The notes: generated from the letters alone by a model not told the origin. Counted from the stretch's first letter, positions 33,765 through 45,345 are shown. The stretch is 64,000 bases of DNA from Chinchilla lanigera (GCF_000276665.1 NW_004955417.1:11657656-11721655); one strand, 5' to 3'. A program made the numbers and translations.

Positions 33765-34230
33765 GCTTAGCAACTTTTGTCATTGCTGAGACAAAATATA
33801 TGACATCCAAAGTTAAAGGAGGAAAGGTTTATTTGGCTCACAGATTGTAGAGGTTTCATTGCATAGCTAGCTGTCTCCAAGGCAGGGTGGCACGGCACAG
33901 GGGCATGGCAGAGGAGAAACAGTTCATGACAGGGAGAAGGCAGGAGGGTAACAAAGCAGTGAAGCAGCAAGGAAGCAAGTGACTAACAGCAAGTGACCAC
34001 AGGAGCCCGCTGTCTGTCTCATATTCATTCTATCCAGGCTACTTGTCCTTACGGCAGGTAGCACTCAAACCCAGGGTGGGGCACCCTTAATCCTAGTGTT
34101 GCACCATAATCAATACCAGTATCAATCCTTAATCCCAGCACCACACATTCTAGATCCAGCCCTCTCTGAAAAGCCCCACTTAGGACCCCATGAGGCTTTG
34201 GGAGGACATCTGGATACAAGCCATAACAGC
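33765..34230 (-). mobile_element. MaLR-type LTR
   Basis: Minus strand opens TGTTATGGCTTGTATCCAGATGTCCTCCCAAAGCCTCATGGGG and closes CAATCTGTGAGCCAAATAAACCTTTCCTCCTTTAACTTTGGATGTCATATATTTTGTCTCAGCAATGACAAAAGTTGC. The AATAAA in the closing section serves as the LTR poly(A) signal. No internal ERV sequence. Confidence 0.78.
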
Positions 34231-34813
34231 AAGGCACTATTACTTTTAAGGATAGAGAATGTTTTTAGCCATTTGTTATTTTCCATAATTATTCTAAGGT
34301 GAATTTAGGACTGGCTACACATATTCTAAAGCAGTATGTTCTAACAACCAGCGGACATGGGCTACTCCAATAAGACTGCCTAAGTTTAGGATATGTGTAG
34401 CCTCATTAAATAGAGTGAGGAGAACACATCATTGATCAGATGGAGAGTACCAAGGCAGATGGCTTTAAAGATGGCCTTGGTAGTGCAGTCCTCCTGAGAG
34501 GAGATAGAAGATAAAAACATTTTCAAAAAAGTGAAAATAAAAAATATACATATCAGTCACCTGGTTCTTGGCAGATATTGAACCAACATGAAAAACAAAC
34601 CCTTCTAATTTTCCTTCATTGCCCTCTGGTCAGAATCACTCAGGAGGCAATAACATGATCTTTTGTTAAGACATAGAATGCTTTTGAATGCTATCTCCTG
34701 GTAAACATGTGCAATATAAATGAAGAAAGAGGTGGAAAATGGGACCTGATCTCCAACATCAGTGTCTTCCTGGGCCACAAAAGTGGTCAGGATTGAATTT
34801 TTGTTACTGACTG

Positions 34814-35010
34814 TGTTAGCCTGACATTACTATAACAAATACTTGAGATAATCAATGTATGAAAAAAGATTATTTTGATTTGCAGTTTTGGATGTACATG
34901 ATCAGCACATGATCCATTGCTTTTGGGTCTATAATAGCATCACTTTGGGGAAAAAACCTTTAACACATGGATTTTGGAGTGCATTCCAGATCCCCAATTT
35001 AAAGCATGCA
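34814..35010 (-). mobile_element. Degraded MaLR-type LTR fragment
   Basis: TGTGTTAGCCTGACATTACTATAACAAATACTTGAGATAATC and TTTAACACATGGATTTTGGAGTGCATTCCAGATCC are the two ends of a reversed MaLR LTR with a large internal deletion. Confidence 0.5.
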
Positions 35011-35447
35011 GTAAGCCTGATTCTTGGAATAGCTTTGGATATGCCACACTTTTTTCTCTCCTAGGAGAGTGGGTGCCATTTAACAATTGCCCCATTTGCT
35101 GATTCAACAGGAAAGGCCATAGACTCCTACCCACCCACAAAAACTCCAGCTGATGCCAGGAATGTGAAGGAGGGGCTGTCGTGCCCTGATCTTTTCCAAA
35201 AGAGAAAACTCAAGACTTTAGGAAAGGATTCTGAATCTTTATAGGAGAATGGAAGAGGAATGGGGAGAATTTCATATATTATTTCCAGCTAACTTTTAAG
35301 GGAGGTTCTTTCCTAAACACTTTCTGAAGATTCTTTATGAGCACAGCATGCTTTTAGTTAGACAGGGTAATTTTGGAAGTGAGGAAAGTAGGATTTTCAG
35401 ATTACATGTACTGTACCAGTAAAATTTCAAAAGCTTGGCAAGGATGA

Positions 35448-35465
35448 GGGCGGGGCTATAAAAAG
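35448..35465 (+). promoter_or_regulatory. GC box abutting a TATA box
   Basis: GGGCGGGGC (35448-35456), an SP1-type GC box, runs directly into CTATAAAAAG (35456-35465), a strong TATA match. In an AT-rich, CpG-poor desert the combination is uncommon. No exon or LTR is recognised downstream, so function is only possible. Confidence 0.35.
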
Positions 35466-35710
35466 TTGCCATGGTTTTAGTTTGCCAAATGAAGACATTA
35501 AAATATAACACACACTACTAACACTTGCTATAATTAGCACTGCATAATGGAAAGATAATTTTATTTATTTGCTTATCTGTGTGTTTATTAATTCATATTG
35601 GTTTCACCCAAGAGGATTTTGTTTTGGCATATTGACCTCCTCCCCCATTACCATCCTTCCCCTTACTTCCTCCTCTTTCTTGGTCCTCTTGCTCTTCTCT
35701 GTAGTTATCA

Positions 35711-35876
35711 ATAAGGGAGATTTTAATAAATATAAAAANNNNNNNNNNNNNNNNNNNNNNNNNNNNNNNNNNNNNNNNNNNNNNNNNNNNNNNNNNNNNN
35801 NNNNNNNNNNNNNNNNNNNNNNNNNNNNNNNNNNNNNNTATAAAAATATAAATAAGGGAGATTTAATAAATTAGCT
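35711..35876. repeat. Assembly gap with duplicated flank
   Basis: AATAAGGGAGATTTTAATAAA ends just before the N run and AATAAGGGAGATTTAATAAA follows it at 35852, both next to TATAAAAA. Either a tandem AT-rich repeat spans the gap, or the two contigs carry the same bases and overlap falsely. Confidence 0.75.
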
Positions 35877-35880
35877 AGTT

Positions 35881-36631
35881 CTTTTAAAGAAACAAATAGT
35901 GTCAAACATAGCACAGAGGTGCTCACACAGTTTTTATCCTTATTTTTCTTTTTGTCATGGGCTTGTTAGGATTTAATCTGGGACAGGTCTATAGTATATA
36001 GATGTTCTGAGACCACAGAACTAGGTAATTCCTAAGATTACATAAGATATAAGATTCTAAATTGAGTAAGTAATCCTGATGTCCTATTACTTTCCTTCTT
36101 ACATCCTCCATGGAGACCTTAGTCAGGAGAGTCATGACACATAGAGCTAGAACACAGTGAACATGACACATAGAAGTAGAAAAATGTAAAACATGTAAAC
36201 AAATCACATTGTTTCCCTAGTGTATCTTCCTGTTGGACTAATGTTTTATTTTTGCCAAGATACAATTTCATTCATTCAACAAAGCATGTAATTGACCATT
36301 GTCAAGGTCCAATGAATGTCCAATTTCATAAAAAATGCCTCAAGTTAAAATCTTGGCCTAATCCTGTAACATAGCCAGAGCCAGAGAAGTTTTATCTAGA
36401 GGAATTTCATAAGGAATTTGCAACATTGTTTTTACTCCATATGTAGTATTTTTCTACTTAAAAATATATAAGTGTATGACATCTGATTCCACTGTCTATG
36501 TAAGTTTTATTTACCCTGTTCAAACAAATACATTGCTACTTGTTTCCCAATGGGGCTATTCTGACATTTATATGCTATCTGCAAGAGTCTCATTATGATC
36601 AGTCACTTCCTCAACTAGTTAGTAATGCTTA
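35881..36631. other. Unassigned sequence
   Basis: No gene or confident repeat seen. Confidence 0.4.
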
Positions 36632-37490
36632 CTAAATTTTGATCAGGCATTCTCCTGTTGTATTATCATCTACAGTGACTTTTCCAGTTATTCTGCACCA
36701 TGAAATACCAAGAATCATATTGTGGTTCCTCTGGAAGGACTCCTGAAATCCTTTTGCTCTGTTTGTGTCCTTGGCCATAACATTCTTGAGCTTATTGTCA
36801 TAGTTATTTAGTGAGGTTTCTGGTACATGGACATTTCCTGTGCATGGAATGTGTGTTAAAAGACCAGCTGGCTCAGAAGTACAAGAGCTAAATGGCTCCA
36901 CTTAACCAACTAGTAAAATTATTATCTTTTTGAATGGGAGATTCCACTATGGAAGTTTTAGATCTGTTAAACTTCCATGAAGCCAGATCTTCTTGACCAA
37001 TTCAATTATTTAGCAATCATACATTGTATGAGATGCTCAATAAGAGGATTATGATTGTCTCGTGCCAATTTGATGGACATGATAAGATGCCAAAAAATTA
37101 AGGTATGACAATCATGGTGTGGTTTAGATGCATAAAATTTAATGATTTGTGCTGGATTGTTTTGATCAATATGGTCATGGAAACATAGACTTGTAAGATA
37201 TTCATAATAATCCCTTCAGAAGTTTCTTCTCAAGACTTCCTGAAAGGCACCGATACCCTTAGGACTTTGGTGATTGGAAGACAGTCAAGAAACTGTATCA
37301 AAAAGAAGCAGAGCATTTATGCTTCCTTCCATAAGCATTCCCCTGTGTCTTTCTCTATCAGTTGGCCATTAATGTCATACTCCTGAGCCAGTAACCCTTG
37401 TGCATTTTTCTGTGCTATACTGAAAATCTGGGACTTCTCCTTTCCCTTCAGTTCCCCTCTCTCTCTTCTGAGTTGGTGTGTGATATTCTA
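36632..37490 (-). pseudogene. Candidate broken retropseudogene, parent unrecognised
   Basis: Three coding-like stretches follow one another on the minus strand in different frames. (a) About 37480-37370 has a mixed, soluble-protein-like composition and includes LLAQEYDINGQLIEKDTGEC. (b) About 37250-37010 includes HDHIDQNNPAQIIKFYASKP and HNPLIEHLIQCMIA. (c) 36901-36632 is an open frame of 89 codons including PETSLNNYDNKLKNVMAKDT. Stops and frameshifts separate them, and a MER20 element lies directly upstream at 37494. No introns or poly(A) are evident. I do not recognise the protein; chance frames in AT-rich DNA remain a real alternative. Confidence 0.3.
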
Positions 37491-37493
37491 CCC

Positions 37494-37673
37494 CAGAGGT
37501 GAACAAATGTTTTCTGTAAAGAGCAAGATAATAAACACTTTAGGCCTTCAGGGCCATAGAATCACTTTCTCAACTACTCAACATTGACCTTATAGCATAA
37601 AGCAACCATAGACAGTACGTTAATGAATAGGGTATGGCTGTGCTCCAATAAGAATTTACTTGCCAATCCCTGT
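37494..37673 (+). mobile_element. MER20 (hAT-Charlie DNA transposon)
   Basis: CAGAGGTGAACAAATGTTTTCTGTAAAGAGCAAGATAATAAACACTTTAGGCCTTCAGGGCCATAGAATCACTTTCTCAACTACTCAAC... through AGCAACCATAGACAGTACG and GGCTGTGCTCCAATAAGAATTTACTTGCC to CAATCCCTG matches the MER20 layout at about 180 of about 220 bp, with a deletion before the 3' end. Confidence 0.9.
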
Positions 37674-39664
37674 TCTACATCATAAAATACCATGAATTTT
37701 GTTTTTGTCCTTGTGTAAGAACTCCTAAACCCTCCCATTCTATGATTTTTGTATATATTTCCTGCTTAGACAATTTTGCTTCTTTAGGGAAAGAACCACT
37801 TTGGACTAACTAATGTACTCACAATTCTTAGTACTATCTAGTAGTGTGTTTGGCAACTACTTGTCTAATGAGAATTTTCTGATATTAGCTGCACACATTT
37901 TGCCCTGTCTTTCTGCATCTGTTCTCCCCTCTGTGACTAACTTTTTCTCCTTGTTTAGTGCATTTTATTTTGTAAAGATAGAAATAACTCCTGCAAAAAT
38001 AACTCATCCTACCTGCTCTTCTTACAATGTGATGTTGACATTCTTCCCATCAAGAGTCAAGAGCCCATGTTACTTTCCATGGAAATGAGACGGCTTGTAA
38101 TGATAGCAGAAGTGACATTATGCAACTCCTGAAGCTAAATCATAGACGGCAGCATGGCTTTCTGTGGTTCTCTTGGAACCTTAAAGTTACACATAAAGAG
38201 TCTGACAATCCCGTAGCTGACATGGTGTGAAAAAGACCAATCTGGTTCATGTGGAATGATCCCAGTGAGAACCCTGAGGCTACCGGGGGGGGGGGATAGA
38301 GATTCTTGGGTATCTCCCATGTACTTTAGCTCCCTCCATCTCACCCCAGCTGTTCTGGTTTTAGGCACAGTATGACTACAATGGCATGAGATCCTGAGCT
38401 GAGAGCCTGGACAAGCTCTGAACTTGTAGTTCATAAAAATTATGAGTTAATAAAATGATTGGTGTCTTAGCCAATTTTTAAATGAAGCAGTACGTAATGA
38501 GAACCCTTATGTTTTATTCCTGGGGAGGTGGTGTTACATAGTTATTAAAGTGGCTCCCAGCCTTAGACTCCCTAATCCATAGGCCACTTACATTTTTCCA
38601 TAACTTATCTGAACTTGTACCAGTACTCTTGCTTTATTTTAGGTTTAATTATTAAATTGGTGCATATTTGTTCAGGATATTAGGATCCCTACCTTCCTGG
38701 GGTCTCAATTACACCTTCACTTCATTGCCATAGCTTCTTGTTCCCACTTCTCGGGGACACATATTCTTCCACACCTTCCTTTGAAATCTGGATAGAAGCC
38801 TCCATGACTCAAGAATTCTTGCATTCTGCATCCCGGTAAAACCACATCACTCAGATGATGCCAAGATTTTTTGGTAGTGGGAGCAGTGTCCAGGCCCCCT
38901 TGGACCATGGCTACAGCAACCACTGAGCACCTGGATGGCTGAGTTCAGTGAAATGAATCCCAGAACCAATTCTCTGGGAGGCTCTTCTCAAGCAGTGTTT
39001 CCAGGTACTCTCTATCCAATGAGTGGTTGACAGCTTTGTACCCTGGAACCTGTGTTGGGTAGGGTCTTGATGACTTCTGAGATGCCCTCAAGGTATCTTT
39101 CTTCTTGTTCTTGAACAAGTACTTACTTTCTTTACAATGATGCTAATGTCTTCAGGAACCACATCTCCTTTGCCCCCAATTTTTTCATGAGGTTCCTTTT
39201 GGGTTAAAATCTAAGGTTTTCAAATTTTTCTGCTATATTTTTGCCTTTGATTCTCACTATAAATCTGGCCATAAGCAGTTAGTAGTCCCTATGAGGCCCA
39301 CCCCTTGAATATTGAGCTTCCTTGAAATTTGCCCTACCAGACAATTAGTCTACTTCCCTTACTTTGAGCCTTCTACAAAGTCCCAAAACGTAAATAAGTT
39401 CTTTTCCAGAATGTGACCTGCTTGGCTTCTAGTCCAGTTCCCAATAGAATCCCCATCTGAAACCCCCCAAGACTGGTCTTTAGGGTCTGCAGTCTTAAGT
39501 CAGTATTTTATCCTTCTACATTCTAAATAAAATTGTCCATCATGGTTTTCTGTATCTCCTATCCCCAAACCTTTTACACTCATCCTGCAAACCAGTTCCA
39601 AAGGCTTCTAAACCACACAATGAGATAATTACAGCAGTGACCCCACTCCTCTAGTGCCAATCTT
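37674..39664. other. Unassigned 2-kb stretch
   Basis: Contains an 11-12-base G run at 38284-38294. No exon or confident transposon was recognised. The minus-strand frame 38135-38434 is interrupted-looking and has no known domain. Confidence 0.4.
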
Positions 39665-39995
39665 CTGTACTAGTCAAATTTCCCATTGCTGGAACAAATT
39701 ACCTGACATCCACATCATAAATGTGGAAAAGTTTATTTAGATTATGCTTTCAGAGAATTCAGACCATGGTTGGCTGGCTCTAGGGCAGGGATATCATGAA
39801 ACATGGGGAAAGTTGTTCAGTTCATGGCACTCAAGAAGCAAGCCTGATGCCAGCACCAGAGAGGAAGGGGTGTGGGAGCAAATATAGACCTGAAGGTCAT
39901 TTTTCTATGACTCACATTGACGCATGCACAAGTGTGCTTTACTAATACCTTGGGAAGATAAAAGCCAATCAACTTAGAAATCCACCTTATAATTC
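39665..39995 (-). mobile_element. MaLR-type LTR, degraded
   Basis: CTAGTCAAATTTCCCATTGCTGGAACAAATTACCTGACATCC...TGTGGAAAAGTTTATTTAGATTATGC...CAGACCATGGTTGGCTGGCTCTAGGGCAGGG follows the 3' side of the reversed MaLR LTRs at 11830 and 33765. The far end is lost. Confidence 0.55.
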
Positions 39996-40019
39996 CACAT
40001 CTACTATGTGACAGATATT

Positions 40020-40060
40020 TTATTTATTTATATATATATTTATTTATTATTTTAAAGAGA
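40020..40060. repeat. AT-rich (TTTA/TA)n simple repeat
   Basis: TTTATTTATTTATATATATATTTATTTATTATTTT. Confidence 0.85.
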
Positions 40061-40089
40061 ATTGAAAAAAACAGTAGCAAAATGCCAAC

Positions 40090-41040
40090 ATCTGTGACAG
40101 ATATTTTAGTTCCATTGTCTTTACTGTTCCATTGTATGACTATACCTCCATTAATTTATAATGGACTTTTAGGTTGGTTCCTGTTTTGGGTATTATGAAA
40201 GATAATAGTATAAACATCTGTGTGTGCATGTGTGTGTACATGAATATATTTTCAATTTTTAGTTGGATCTATGCATAGAAATTGGATATTTGAATCATAA
40301 CCTAAGGATATATCACTTTATTTTTCTATTAACATGTTATAATATTTACATACGCTCCAAGAATTTGCCAACAATTTGTTTTTATGTCATTTTCATCTTA
40401 CCAATGTTGGTAAGTTTGTATTGGTTCCAAAGTGCAGTTTCTATTTTATTTTAGTGACCATTTACTCATAAGCTTTTTAGCTATTTGGATATCCTTTTTG
40501 TGAAATATCTATTTGAGTGTCTTTGTCTTTTTGTTTTGGGACATCTGTTATCTACCTACTGATTAGTAGATTTTTTATATTCTAGGTTTGTGGCTTTTGT
40601 CACTAATATATGTTACAATTCAATTTCTCTCATTTTATGCCTTACCTTTTAACTTCTTTCAGATATATCAAAATTCCCATATGTTCTAATGTGGTCTAAT
40701 TTAGCAGTAGTTGCCTTTATGGTTAGATCTTTTTATGTCATATTTAAGAAATCTTCCTACTTGAAGTTATGAAAATATTCTATTTATCTCTTGGATTTTT
40801 TGTCTTTCAAAAATAGCTATTTAGTCCACTTGGAAATCTATCTCCATGGTATTATATAGAAGTGGTTTTATTTTGTTTTTCTTTTTAGAGGTTCAATTAA
40901 ACTAGATCTATTATCAAGATCATCCTTTTCTCACTACTATGCAGTGTCATTTTGGTCACAAATCAATTTCTGTTTATCAATCTGCTTCTGGACATTCTAG
41001 TCTTCTCAGTGTCCGTGTTTCAACACTTACTCCAAAGGTG
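40090..41040 (-). repeat. Ancient L1 ORF2/3' region
   Basis: Plus strand shows reversed L1 landmarks: CCATTGTATGACTATACC, AGGTTGGTTCCTGTTTTGGGTATTATG, GTGTCTTTGTC...GATTAGTAGATTTTTTATATTCTAGG, then TTTATGGTTAGATC...CTTGAAGTTATGAAAATATTC and AACTAGATC...CAGTGTCATTTTGGTCAC. All frames are broken. Confidence 0.7.
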
Positions 41041-41144
41041 TTAGTTACTGCATCTAAACAGTAAATGTTGATTCAATAAATTAATCCTTTTACTTTTGCT
41101 TTTCTTTCTCTCATCCTTTTTTCCTGTCCTCCTCCTTCTTCTTT

Positions 41145-41294
41145 AAGAATATCTTGTTTCTGGGCCAAGATATAGCTCAGTGGCACAAGCGCCTGCCTGG
41201 CAAGCACAAGGTCTTGAGTTCGATTCCTGGTACCAAAAAAAAAAAAAAAAAAAACAAAAAAACAAAGAACACCATCCAAGAATATCTTGTTTCT
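41145..41294 (+). repeat. ID SINE, young, 17-bp TSD
   Basis: Body from 41162: GGGCCAAGATATAGCTCAGTGGCACAAGCGCCTGCCTGGCAAGCACAAGG, then GAGTTCGATTCC (B box), GGTACC and a 20-base uninterrupted A run continuing as A-rich tail. AAGAATATCTTGTTTCT is perfect at 41145-41161 and 41278-41294. The pure A run and perfect TSD suggest recent insertion. Confidence 0.96.
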
Positions 41295-41299
41295 TCTTG

Positions 41300-41736
41300 G
41301 CCATGAACAATGCAATATTCTTAGAGCACCTTAACTATTTACCTTCAGACTCTTGGATTATAGTTTCTTCCTTATAAATGAAAAATTCATGTGTATTTTC
41401 ATTATAAATATATACAAATATTATGAGACATTACTATTGTTTTATATAATAAATATTTATTTAAACATTAGTTTATATTTATTATTTTCATTGTTCTATA
41501 TAACCTCTTGCATCTCAGAGCTTCTTTCCTCAAAGATTTTCTTTTTGCCTGAAGAATACCTTTGAGTGTTTTTTTAAATATTGTTTGGCTGGTGTGTATG
41601 TGTGCATGCACATGTGTGTGTATGTAGATAGAGGTGCATATGTACACAGATATGCATATCTTTCTTGTATTGATCCAGAGGTGGGATAAAAGTGGGTTTA
41701 AAGGTCTAAATTGGTGTTATATTTCATTGGTGTTTT
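41300..41736 (-). repeat. Ancient L1 segment, left of nested insertion
   Basis: Reversed old L1 sequence (…TTGCCTGAAGAATACCTTTGAGTG…GTTTGGCTGG…). It resumes after the nested L1 as TTATTCCATTTGCTTCTGGCCTTCATGTGTC...GGAGTCAGTTGTTAATC (42343-42420), the reversed stretch typical of the L1 ORF1 end. Confidence 0.6.
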
Positions 41737-42342
41737 AAAGTTATTCCATTTGCAAGGAAAGAAACTGTTCAAAGGAAGGAACAACTGGGATGAATGAAAG
41801 AACGAAAGAACAAAAAAGAAAGAAGGAAGGCAATGTGTATATATATATATATATAATATATATCTAGTGCATATATATATATATATGTAGTGCTGATGTC
41901 TGATGGTATATTGAAAGGAACAGTTAATGCTTAAAATTTTTTGTGTTTTGACCAATTTTGCACTCTTATATATGGTAATCTGAGCAACTGATTTGAAGAC
42001 AGCAATGTGCAGTGGAACAGCCATTGGTGAATTTCTACCATCTTGTCTAGTGAAGCTCTGTCTAATGTTTTAGTTAATGATTATTTTTTACTCTCTTTAA
42101 TTGTTTGAACGATCTTCGATTCTTGCATCTGGTAATCTGAGCAAAGTAGTTGAAGAAAATAATATGTAATATAACAACCACTATTAATTCCTATCATTTT
42201 GTTTTGAAACCCTGTATCACTTTTAATGTTCTTGCTTTGCTTTGTTTATGTTTGCGATGTTGGTATGCTGTTATTGTTCTTTTTTTTTTCTTTCATTGCT
42301 CTTTTTAAAATAAAAAAAATTTTAAAAAGTTATTCCATTTGC
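41737..42342 (+). mobile_element. 5'-truncated L1 (3' UTR only), 17-bp TSD, nested in old L1
   Basis: Insert 41754-42325 starts AAGGAAAGAAACTGTTCAAAGGAAGG in the L1 3' UTR purine tract, holds a (TA)n run at 41836-41882, and has two related ~160-bp units (TGGTAATCTGAGCAA...ATATG at about 41975 and 42130). It ends TTTAAAATAAAAAAAATTTTAAA. TSD AAAGTTATTCCATTTGC is at 41737-41753 and 42326-42342. Confidence 0.93.
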
Positions 42343-42449
42343 TTCTGGCCTTCATGTGTCTATTAAGGAGTCAGTTGTTAATCTAATTGTTTCTTTTTCT
42401 AGTTCTTAATGGGAAGACTAATACTAAGCAGCCCATTGGTCATGACCAA

Positions 42450-42925
42450 AAGGGGTTCCAAAATGATGTTTTAAAACATAAATATAATCAAATCCTATGC
42501 TTAAAATGTTCAGTAGCTTTCCCATTGCTCTTTGTAACCCAAATCACCTATTCTGGTTTACTGCATAACTCTGACTCCACATACCTCTCTACCTCTTGCT
42601 TATTAGACTATGGTGACACTAACCTTTCAGTCGTTCAAAACAGTAGACCCATTCTTACCAAAGTTTTAACATTCAAACCTCAGCTCAATCAATATCATTG
42701 TCAAGAATGCTTTCCCTGACCATATAAACTAGCCTCTTTCCTTACCATTTTACCAAAGGTTCTTTTAGTTTAACTTATTCTTGTTGGTTTTCTTATTTCT
42801 CTTTCCTTTTCTACACACTAAATGAGAACTCCTCAAGAGCAGAAGACTTGTCTTTAATTTATTGCTGGCCCCAGGACTGAGAATGATATCTGGCATATAG
42901 TCACTGATGAATAAATATCATAGAA
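42450..42925 (+). repeat. L2 LINE 3' fragment
   Basis: A long, in-order match to the L2 3' region: AATCCTATGCTTAAAATG...CTTTGTAACCC, then CTGACTCC...CCTCTTGCTTATTAGAC, CAGCTCAATCAATATCA, AGAATGCTTTCCCTGACC, GAGAACTCCTCAAGAGCAGAAGACTTG and TCTGGCATATAGTCACTGATGAATAAATA. The open frame 42387-42719 is relic sequence. Confidence 0.88.
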
Positions 42926-45094
42926 TCAAAGAAAATTGGACCAAGCATGTCCAGACATGTTTTTGAGGCTGACAACACTAAACTAAATTTAGGAGGTCAA
43001 CCTTACCAAAAATAATTTTTAAAAATGATTTTATATGAGTAATACTTCAGAATGCACTTTCAGTATATCATTAGGTCTCACTGTTACCTGACAGTAAAAG
43101 AGTTGGGGGCCAGAATACAGCAATGTAATTGATTTAAAAGGTGGAGCACATTTTCTTCCTAAATTTTTTAATTACTTTTTAACTGTGAATTTTATTTCTA
43201 CTAGATTATTCTTACTTTTGATTGGTAAAGACTTCTGTAATTATATTCTGACTTCAAATTTTTATAGTATGGTTTTTGATTATTACACTAAATCATATCT
43301 GGCACAGGACTGTTTTCTGTTCATATTTGATCAGAAAAGTTCTTTAAAAACATGCAAGAGCTATATAAGGACGTAGTCTTCAGGTTAGTTTCCCAGGACC
43401 ACACTTTTGGCTTTCTGTGTTACTTCTAGTTCTTCCTGATTTCTTTCTGGTGGTAGCAAAAGGAACAATGACCTGACTCAAGGGCAGGCGGGACAGGAGG
43501 AAGCCAAGTCCAAGGCTTGCAAAATCAACACCTAGCATAATTTCATTGACCACATCTAGTCTGTCAGTCCTTTGGGAAATGTTTATATTTCTCCCCCCAA
43601 CCCTTGTCACTAAGGAATTTCATTTCCCTCTTAAGTGGCTTAGCTCAGAAAGGAAGTGGGAAAGTGGGAATAATCATTTGAGAAAGGCAGCCAAACCACA
43701 ACTACACCTTGTTCCTTTGGAGCCTGCCCGGTCGGTCCTTCTGTTTGAAGTTATGTATGTTGTTCTATTTGTGCCTGTTCTACTTGTTCCTGTTCCCCTT
43801 GTGGCTGTGCCTTATAAAGTGGCAGAATTCTGAGACTTTTGTAAACAGTTTCTTCTTAAAATTAATATATTGCCTATGAGGTCCATCTATTCCAAAGGGA
43901 CCCCACAACCAGTCACTCTTCTGAACCAAAGTGTATAAGCCACAGATGTTTCCTCAGTAGTATAATGGAGTACCTCCCCTCCTCCACCATCACCTCAAAT
44001 TAATTACCCTGGATTTAAGACAGTTTTACTTTATAGTCCTGTATGATATTTCTTCACAGACAACTTGGTAATAACACATATATGACAAGTTACCTTCCCT
44101 TGTTCCATTGAAATCTGACTCCAGCCCTCAGATAATAGAGCTGTAATTTTAGGGAGTCCTTTTAGCTTTTTAATTCCCAAAAATTGCAGTGGGTGAAGAT
44201 AAGCCAAACAATTAACCAAATGTCTCCTCCCAGGGAATGATGTCTTTTCACAAGGATTCTGTTCATGAAAACAACTTAGGGAATGGAAGTTGGGGGTTAG
44301 TCAGAAAAGACGTTTTATTTTTCTGTCTGTGACCTAATGGTCTCTTTAAAAGACAGAATATGTTGATTTTACAGAAGGGAACTGTAGATTTAAGTCCTTT
44401 AACATGCAAATGTTCATCCTGATTAGATTCTAACAGTTTCACTGGATCATTCTTTCTTGCACAAAATAACTTCAGTTATCACTAGAGCATTCTGATTCCA
44501 CTGTTGCTTTTCTTTCTCAAGGTGGTTTTATCGGATTGTTTCATTGTGGTTCACTTAAACCTTTGAAATCCAATCAGAGTTTATTTTAGGTTGTTTTTAA
44601 AAATCTATAAACTTGGGCTCTTTCAGTAGCCTCATTAGCTGAGCCAAGTTTGCTGGCCCTTGTACCTGGTTTCTGTGGAACAATTGACCGAATTGTATAG
44701 TGCCCATTTGAGTAAAATGTTAGATTTGAAATGCCATCAAGAAGATTCTGTTTCCTGAACGCCTTGGTGGAATAAACAGTCAGATCTGAAACTTTGAAGG
44801 GGGAAGTTCAGAAGAAACTGGAGACCAAGGTTTACTGCTTTTTTGATATTTAGAAGCAACTTTTCAGGCCCCGACTGAGTTGCCAATTTGGAATTTCTTC
44901 CTATCCCCTTTATCCCAGGATATTGTTGCAAGTCGATAATATCCTTTTAGGGCTCCCTTTGCTTTACTTCATTTCTTTGCTCTCCTATTTTTGTACTGTT
45001 TTTTTTTAATAGGAATTGCCTGATAATGACTTGGTACATTTCTAACTCCCTAGCATATCAGCCTTGATTAAAGAAGTGTGCTTTACTCAACAGT
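42926..45094. other. Unassigned 2.2-kb stretch
   Basis: No gene or confident repeat. 43600-43850 has a CTTATAAAGTGG TATA-like sequence at about 43810 after a pyrimidine-rich, VPV-type low-complexity frame; no LTR ends were found. Confidence 0.35.
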
Positions 45095-45345
45095 AGTGAG
45101 TGTGCTTGCACTGGCTTTTGGACTTTTTCTTCCTGGGCTGTTTCCCTGTGTTCTTTTCCTGGCACCCATAATGGGAGCTGCTTTGCACCTCCATCCCCTT
45201 CTGCCGTGATAGTTCCACCCTGGAGCCGGATGACTGTAGACTGAGAGACAAAAGTAAACCCTTTCTTCTTTAAGTTGCAAGTGTTACAGATGCAAGTGCT
45301 TTAAGTTGCAAGTGTGCCAGAAGTGTGCTTTACTCAATAGGTCTC
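45095..45345 (+). mobile_element. MaLR-type LTR 3' portion
   Basis: TGTTTCCCTGTGTTCTTTTCC...TCTGCCGTGATAGTTCC...CTGTAGACTGAGAGACAAAAGTAAACCCTTTCTTCTTTAAGTTGC follows the 3' side of rodent MaLR LTRs in plus orientation. CTTTAAGTTGCAAGTG is then repeated at 45269 and 45299. The 5' side is not recognisable. Confidence 0.55.
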
